DNA of 64,000 nt from NCBI GenBank assembly GCA_019426215.1, contig CM033404.1, positions 4,030,001 to 4,094,000 on the forward strand. Direction: 5' to 3'. The stretch is from Buddleja alternifolia. Lineage: Eukaryota > Streptophyta > Magnoliopsida > Lamiales > Scrophulariaceae. Of the stretch, positions 57,305-64,000 are shown one piece after another; the first letter of the stretch is position 1; each line of letters opens with the position of its first letter. The notes under the pieces were generated by a model. That model saw only the letters and a list, made by a program, of their open reading frames with translations, did no database searches and was not told the origin of the DNA. A program made the translations under genes and the position numbers.

Positions 57305-59264
57305 ATTACAAGGGTTACTGGGGTCTCGATCCCACTTTTGGTGTCATTCATATTAGTCGTCACGTCGTCTTTGATGAAGACTCATTTTCTTATCCTACTT
57401 TACCTTCCACTTCGGCCTCTGATTCCCACCAGTCTGATTCTGGATCTTTTCTTGTCTCTCTTCCTCATCCGCCTTATATTGGTCCCACCGATCTTCTTGT
57501 TGCCACTACCACTGTGTCTTCCACATCGTCTATACCGGTGTTATCTCCATCGCATCCCTCTCCACAGAGTCCTCCATGTCCCTCCAGTCCAGTCCGCTCT
57601 CCGTCTCCTTCCTCAGCTGTTGTTGAGTCTTCGTCTATCTCATCTTCTACCACTACCTCCTTCTCGGTCTTTTCATCTCCTGAGTCCTCACCTAGTGTCC
57701 CACCTCCGTCTACTCGTCATCATATGGTCACCTGGTTATGTGATGGTACGCGTAAGCCTCTCATTCTTCCCTCCTTGTTTGTTGTTTCCCCGTCTCTTGA
57801 GCCGATATGCTATACGCAGGCAGTCAATGATCCCCTTTGGCGTGCCCCCATGGCTGATGAGTTTAATGGTCTTCTAGAAAATGACACATGGACTTTGGTG
57901 CCACCATATCCTTCGCAAAATCTAGTTGGTTCCAAATGGGTGTACAAGGTGAGTTATGGTCTGATGGATCTACTGAGCGATATAAAGCCCACTTGGTTGC
58001 TCAGGGTTTAAGCAGCAGGCTGATATTGACTTTGGTGAGACGTTCAGCCCTGTGGTTAAGTCGACTACTATTCACATTATTCTATCCATTGCAGTCTCTC
58101 GTCAGTGGGTTATTAGACAGCTTGATGTGAAGAATGTTTTTCTTCATGGTGATCTTACCGAGACTGTTTACATGGCTCAACCCCACAGTTTTACTCATCC
58201 CCATAATCCTTCACATGTGTATCAGTTGCAGAAGGCTTTATATGGTCTGAAATAAGCGCCCAGAGCTTGGTTTCAGAAATTTAGTTTGTGTTTGCTGCGT
58301 CATGTGTTCACCAGCAGCAAAGCTGACATGTCCATGTTTGTCTACCGTTCTAGTTCTCTATCACCTTGGTTCTCTTGCTGTATGTTGATGATATTATCTT
58401 GACTGGGAATGGCTCTGCTATAGTTACTGTTTTTATTTCTCTCATTTCCCAGGAGTTTGCTATGAAGGATTTGGGGGATCTTCACTACTTTCTGGATATT
58501 CATGCTACACGGGAATCTCTTGGATTTTTTTTCCGCAGAAAATAAGCAACTGAGCTTCTACAGCGTATTGACATGATGAGCTTGAAGCTTGTTGCCTCTC
58601 CTCGCTCTTGTGGGCAACCTTTTCTCTGATCTGACTCTTTATCGCAGTATTGTTGGGGGTCTTCAGTATCTCACCCACACTCGACCTGACATTGCTCATG
58701 CAGATGCCTTAGTCAGTCAGTTTATGCACTCGCCTCAAAATATTCACTTTCAAATGGTAAAGAGGATTCTTCGTTATCTATGGGGCACTCTTGACCTTGG
58801 TCTTCTTATTCGATATTTCCTCGTTGGATTCTCTTACTGTCTATGTTGACTCTAACTGGGCCAGTTGTCCTGATAGTCGGCGCTCTACTACTGGCTATGT
58901 CATTTATTTTGGTGATAACCTTATCTCCTGGTCTGCCAAGAAGTAAGCCACTGTATCTCGATCCAGTACTGAGTTTGAGTGTCGTTCTATTCTTTATGTT
59001 ATTGCTGAGACTTGTTGGTTGTGTTATATTCTTCGTGACTTGGGGATTTTTCTTCTGCATCCTGTTCGTATCTACTGCAATAATATTAGTGTTATTTGTC
59101 TTGTTCTTAACCTAGTGTTTGATGCTCGTACGAAGCACATTGAGATCGATTACAACTTTGTACGTGAGAAGATCGCCGTTGGTGATGTTTTGGTGAAGTA
59201 TGTTCCCACTGCTGATCAGATCACTGATATCTTCACCAAAGTTTTGCCTGCTCCTAAGTTCTGA
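57305..59264 (+). pseudogene. Copia pol, 5'-truncated and frameshifted (integrase tail, RT, RNase H)
   Basis: It starts within the integrase C-terminus (DPTFGVIHISRHVVFDED) and runs through a Ser/Pro-rich linker (about 57500-57720). Reverse transcriptase follows: AVNDPLWRAPMADEFNGLL, then W...LDVKNVFLHGDLTETVYMAQ at about 58110-58180 and LQKALYGLK at 58225-58255, followed by an in-frame TAA where KQAPRAW is expected. A YVDDIIL-like stretch (CMLMMILS in the shifted frame, about 58380-58400) and RNase H (TRHIEID-like TKHIEIDYNFVREKI, 59130-59180) end at ITDIFTKVLP and stop at 59264. At least three frameshifts and several stops make it inactive. No gag, primer site or 5' LTR is present. Confidence 0.88.
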
Positions 59265-59323
59265 CAGTTACGGGCCAATCTTCGAGTTGGCCCCACATCT
59301 CAGATTCCTGGGAGGGGTGTGTG

Positions 59324-59515
59324 TGTTAGTGTATATTCTTCTAGATACAATTAGATATTGTATATATTCTATTAAATAGAGATTCATATTCTAGTTAGAT
59401 TTAAATATGTATAGATAGGGTCTATATCAGTCTATATATACATGTATATTCTATCATTTACATTCATTCAGTGTTATACACTTTACAGAGTTATACGGAG
59501 TTCTATTTCGTGCTT
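59324..59515 (+). repeat. 3' LTR (partial) of the copia pol fragment
   Basis: Purine tract GGGAGGGG then TGTTAGTGTATATTCTTC. The LTR end is not certain and may be truncated before 59520. It resembles the start of the LTR at 48066. Confidence 0.6.
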
Positions 59516-60326
59516 TGAATTAAAAAATATTTTTTTTATTTATTAATATATATAATAAAGAATTTATTTATTTATAAAATTTATATATGATATTATATTT
59601 TATAATATTGCATATGTATAATTAATGATATATTTAGTATATATCATAATTATATTTAATAATATATATATATTAATATAAAATAAATAAGTTATATTGA
59701 TACAAAAAAAATATTTTTTTCAAGAGCTCAAAAATTTTGGTAAGATCTCGACTCATGGACATGAATGGATCTAGGAATGACTGGTTGGGGGCAACAAATT
59801 ACAATACAAGCAATTTATTTTTGAAAATATTTGTACGTAAATATTTAAACTTATTTTTTTAATTGATAAGTAAAATAAAACTATCACGTGTGAGAAAACA
59901 AACTTTCAATAAAATTTATTGTAGTTTCGAAGTATATAAGCGACCCACAGAAAAAAAATTATCAACATCATACACGATGCTCTTTCATGTCATAAAATCC
60001 ATTTATAATAGATTTTGCATTAACTTTCTTAGCAATTATTGTCTCTATGTAAATAGTAATCCAACAATCTTCAATCTATTCATTCATCATCTTGTTTTTG
60101 AATTTATTTTTTACCAATTTCATGTTGAAATGATATCTCAATCCGACAGTGTTAAAAACAGGAGTTTTTATTAAACAAATTTTCGATAGTAAAACGAGTT
60201 CAAAAAGATAAATTAGAATCGTTGATGATTCAACTTCTGCTTTTTGGTAATTGCCTTTTTAATTTATAATACATCATTTGGAATCTCTTCTTTGATAATT
60301 CCACTGTGCTATGGATTAAAAAGCAT
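59516..60326. other. AT-rich stretch with MITE remnant
   Basis: (TA)-rich DNA and a GAGCTC-type MITE end at about 59715-59770. No gene recognised. Confidence 0.4.
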
Positions 60327-61339
60327 AGGGTGGGCGTTCGGTTCGGTTTTTCGGGTTCGGCTTGTTCGGGTTCGGGTTTGGAAATGGTGCTACCCGAAAC
60401 CGAACCGAATTAATTGGTGTAATAGGGTTCGGGGTTTATTCCGGTTCGGGTTCGGGACCCAACATAATTTTATGGGTTCAAAATTCAAATTTTCTGGAAT
60501 AAATTTTTGGGCCCCCAGTTTTAGAGGCCCAAATGGCTGAAAAATAGAGACATTTTGCCTCTGTTTATGCCTCTATTTTTCAGTTCCAGCTGAAATTATA
60601 ACACAAACTACCAAGAAGTCATAAACCATACATAATCAATGTCAATGACCAATTACAATTCATTGTTTCATTAAATTACAAATAAATACAAGGTAGCATA
60701 ACAATCCCAATCAAAGTGGCATGAACAAGATATCAAAATCAAAATCAATACATACACGATATATATGTATATACATATATGCAAAATCGTAGCCTAAAAA
60801 GATTGTAAAATTGACATATAAAATAACGATAATCCAGCAAAAATAAGAAAATCAGATATAAACATGTAAGATTCACTAACTTTATCTCTCTAGAATTTCT
60901 TGAATCCTCCGCTGAGTCGGATTGATGAAATTTTGATGCGTCAATAGAGAAGCAAAGGCGAAGAATAATCGATGAAAAAATTACTTACACCGGCAAAATC
61001 ATGGAAGAAGGTATGAATTTTTACTTTTTTGAATTTGGGTGAGTGGTGTGGTAGAGAGGTGAATGAGGTAGAGAGGTAGAGAGTGAGGTGAGATGTGTGT
61101 GAGAGTGAGAGGCAGAAAACCTAGCAGTTGTACTCTTTAACTCTTTTTTTTAATTATTTTTTTATTTTAATTCGTCTTGTTCGTGGACCCGAATTCCCCG
61201 AACAAAATAAAAACCCAAACCCGAACCGAATTATGGAGTTCGGGTTCGGTATAAACCTACACCCGATTTTTACCCGAATAAGCCGAACCCGATCGGGTCG
61301 GTTCGGAACTCGAAAAATCCAAACCGAACGCCCACCCCT
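60327..61339. mobile_element. hAT-type non-autonomous element (~1.0 kb), GTTCGG-rich
   Basis: Ends TAGGGTGGGCGTTCGGTTC and GAACGCCCACCCCTA are inverted repeats. Subterminal zones are dense in GGTTCGGG/CCCGAACC. A GA-repeat block (about 61030-61120) parallels the middle of 29750-31218. I could not find a clear 8-bp target duplication. Confidence 0.7.
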
Positions 61340-62714
61340 AGAGAGAAGGTTTTAATTGTGCTTTGGAATTTGTATTAAAAAGCATAGAGAGGTTTTTTTT
61401 TATAAGTATGCATCTTCAAAGACTTATAGTTAGCTCGGTTACCAAATGGGCTACAGTTATACTTGTATCTGATTTCAAAGTTTAGCTTTTATAAGCTTTG
61501 GGGGCCATATCATAAAAACGTACATATCCTCAACTAAAAATTAGAAGTCTTGAGGGAGCCGGGACCCTCCCAGATCTCCTCGATATGTTCCTGCTCGTAG
61601 GCACATTTAATTGGAGATAATGGAGTTTCAATTTACTAGCAAAACACATTTCATATGTCATTGTTCTCTTGGCTTTCCCTCGTTGATCCTATTCGGTGCT
61701 TCATTTTTCCATTCAATTTGAAGGTAATTGAACTTGTGCTTGAGCACACATACTAATAGGTTCTACAAAATGATACCTCAGGGGCATGTTTTGTTTGCAT
61801 TATTTGGGGCGATATTGACACATGACCCGGAATTTTATTCTAAATCCAATTGACATCAAAGTGTATGATAGTTCAGTGAACAACGTCATATCTTCACAAG
61901 CATCTTTGCGATTAATCCCAACAAACCAAACATTCCCTAACACTCGCGTTTGGTCGCCAACAAATGATACGATACCGTTTGATCAATCTTGAGCAAGAAT
62001 ATTAAGCAAGAAAAGTGGAGAAAATATTCTTATATAAAGAGAGAGATTATATTGTGTATGTATTGAATGTATCATTTTACATGTACAAATGCTAATAATA
62101 TAGCCATAGGGTTACTATTCATCTTGGGTTTGGTTCATTTCCAGTTTATTTGGGGTATCTCTAAACATCTATTCATTTCTTACACATAACTAGTGACTTA
62201 TAAAATATCTTAAGCCCAAGCTAATATTTAATTCCCTATCAATTTTGGTGAGACAAGAAAAGGAAAGGAAAAAGAAAAGTTCTTTATTTTCCATCATTTT
62301 CATCACCAAATGGTGAGAACAAAGACTTCTCTCAAATTAGTATCAAATTTTCTATCCTATTTTCTTTCCTTTTCATTTTGTCTAGTGTCCAAACAAGGGA
62401 AAATGATTCCTTATGTTTTCTTTTCTTTTTCTTATCAATTTCCTTGAACCAAACATAGCGCAAGTAAACAAAATTGCTAATGAAGGAAAATACGCTAAAT
62501 GCTAAAACAAATCAAATTACACTTTGAATTCAGGAGAGCAAATCAGCAACAAATTTCAATCATCAAGAGGCATGCCAATATAGTGTCTATTAACAGGAAA
62601 GTACATGCGGAAATGAAATTGCTTAATCAAGGAAATACGATAAAATAATGACCCAGCGAATAAGGTAATGAGTCTAACTATGCAATGGCATGGACATTGC
62701 TTAGTCAAGCAATG
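61340..62714 (-). repeat. DUF674 3' flank of the gene at the right edge
   Basis: In reverse 62700-61600 corresponds to 1-660 and 38.80-39.4 kb (for example TTAGTCAAGCAATG region, CAATTTGAAGGTAATTGAAC). A unique insertion-like stretch lies at about 61800-62140. No gene. Confidence 0.6.
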
Positions 62715-64000
62715 TTACTTTTCTTGCTTCACTCGTCTCTTTGAAATGGGTTTGAGGCCATCGGTTAAAGCTGAAGTCGACATAAGAGATGCCTTCAGTA
62801 TGTTTAAAGCCAGCAAAGGGTTATATTAGTAATGAGAAATCATGTTTACCCTACAAAATATCCCTCTATGACACAATAACTAAATCCTCACCTCGTTCAT
62901 TCCAACCACAAATTGAAGTTCCTCAACATCAGAAACTGGAATTTTGAGCTTTTTTATTAGGGAAAGACATGAGAATGCAGAGAAAGGCGTAACAACCAAA
63001 TCATCGGTTACCATAAACGTTCCTGGTCCCTTAACATAACCCAATGTGCCATTATCATCTACAAATGACACCTTCGAAACGGAATAAGGCATAACAAGAG
63101 TGATGTCTTCAGTGTGAGAGAAAATATGGTTCTTGGAAAGATACTCTGGAGGAAGCTGAGGTTTTAGTAGAATGCTTTTCAAATCCTCAGTTTTCAGATA
63201 CTTTCCACACTCCAAATTCATTATGCTCGAGTACAAGTTATCTACACTCCCAATACAAGTATTGACGCCTGAGAGATGTACAACTGTTCCCAAGGGAATC
63301 ACAAGAAAACTGAAAAGAAAATTAATGAAATCTGCATCTGCTTGAACAAGTAGGACTTTGTTGGTTGATTTTCTTATCATGGCATTCACAATTATCTTCT
63401 GAGACGTCGCACCTTCACCAGTACGTGGCAGTGGAGAAATTGTAGTAGCGGAGACCGTTTGCCTTTTATGAAAAATGAGGTCCGATAGCGGAGTTTTGGA
63501 AACTAATGAGCCTTTGAGCAAATCCATGATCTAGAAAAGAACAAAGAATATAACTAAGATATTAAAAAATGGTCCAAAGTGACACTAAATGAATATTTTA
63601 TGCCTTATCTTGAAACTAAATGAAAGGGAGACTCGCCTCTTTGAAACCAGCAATAAACGTTCTTCCCTGGAGCCCATCCGTCTCTGTAACACCAAGATTG
63701 TTGAGAATTTGCATGCAAGACCCTACCGAATTAGGCACGATCTGCAGATGATCAATGATTAAGAAGGTTGCTGCTTCTTTTGCGAAAACTCCACCATTTT
63801 TGTCCACAGTTTGAATTTTTGAACTTTTTAGAATTATTTCTCTATCGAATAACTTCGCAGGATTGACATCGCATATGAAGTGAGCTCTGTTCATGGCTAC
63901 AAAATTCGAAGAGCTGCTTCTACAAGTGAAATATTTGGTGGGCTCACTATCATCTAAGTTCAGTTTCAATTTCTTACATAGAGGCGCAAGTGAATTTCTC
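62715..64000 (-). CDS. DUF674 family gene, partial at window edge, with altered splice sites
   Basis: Exons in transcription order: exon 1 from beyond 64000 to 63637, exon 2 63530-62892, exon 3 62810-62715 (stop TAA). The frame is open across what is visible. Half 1 has FLIIDHLQIVPN; half 2 has IPLGTVVHLS and FMVTDDLVVTPF. Two splice sites are unusual. The exon-1 donor reads GAG|GCGAGT, a GC rather than GT donor. The intron-2 acceptor, CTGCAG in the other copies, reads TTTGCTG directly before GCTTTAAAC, so the AG is lost. An AG 18 bases into exon 3 is in frame and would drop six residues; intron retention would end the protein after EVRI. It may be a gene in decay or one with a shortened tail. 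The sequence is close to the gene at 49017. Confidence 0.75.

Overview
The window is nuclear DNA from a flowering plant, most likely a eudicot. The evidence is intron-bearing genes of the plant-specific DUF674 family, Ty1/copia elements with the plant initiator-Met tRNA primer site, hAT/CACTA/Harbinger-type MITEs and a tRNA-derived SINE, all in very AT-rich sequence. There are no bacterial features, rRNA genes or CRISPR arrays, and no ordinary single-copy gene that I recognise.

The only host genes are members of one DUF674 cluster. I count eight loci. On the + strand they are a 5'-truncated copy (~5.37-6.58 kb), a degenerate copy (23.17-25.34 kb), a 5' fragment (32.81-33.21 kb) and an intact gene (37.23-38.77 kb). 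On the - strand they are a fragment (42.25-42.51 kb), two intact genes (49.02-51.03 and 54.44-56.01 kb) and one cut by the right edge (62.72->64.00 kb). All + copies lie left of about 40 kb and all - copies lie right of it. The intact genes share three exons and encode about 453-455 residues as two homologous halves. Both introns sit at the equivalent place in each half, so the gene looks like an old internal duplication that included an intron position. A promoter-like block recurs upstream of several copies.

Duplication is layered. A large inverted duplication pairs about 5.37-9.07 kb with about 46.48-50.89 kb. A tandem duplication of about 4.4 kb (28768-33205 and 33206-37618) has a junction resolvable to a 3-bp microhomology inside a DUF674 exon. 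A conserved 3' flank of the genes recurs at 0-1.1, 7.5-9.1, 25.3-26.2, 38.8-39.9, 41.25-42.1, 46.5-48.7, 53.4-54.4 and 61.6-62.7 kb.

Mobile DNA fills the rest. At 1.1-5.35 kb is a tandem LTR-gag-LTR-gag copia element without integrase or reverse transcriptase, fused to a DUF674 fragment. At 14.07-20.10 kb is a complete element with a 5-bp target duplication and nearly identical 728-bp LTRs but a wrecked interior. There is a solo LTR at 9.41-10.15 kb, a copia LTR with primer site at 39.97-40.49 kb, a 5'-truncated copia pol at 57.3-59.3 kb, several hAT-type MITEs with exact 8-bp target duplications, and a SINE at 45.96-46.21 kb. A local foldback repeat associated with a ~34-bp purine-rich minisatellite recurs about twenty times, mainly at 27.9-37.1 kb. 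The sequence shows a fast-turnover, lineage-expanded gene family being copied, truncated and invaded; the biochemical role of DUF674 proteins is unknown.
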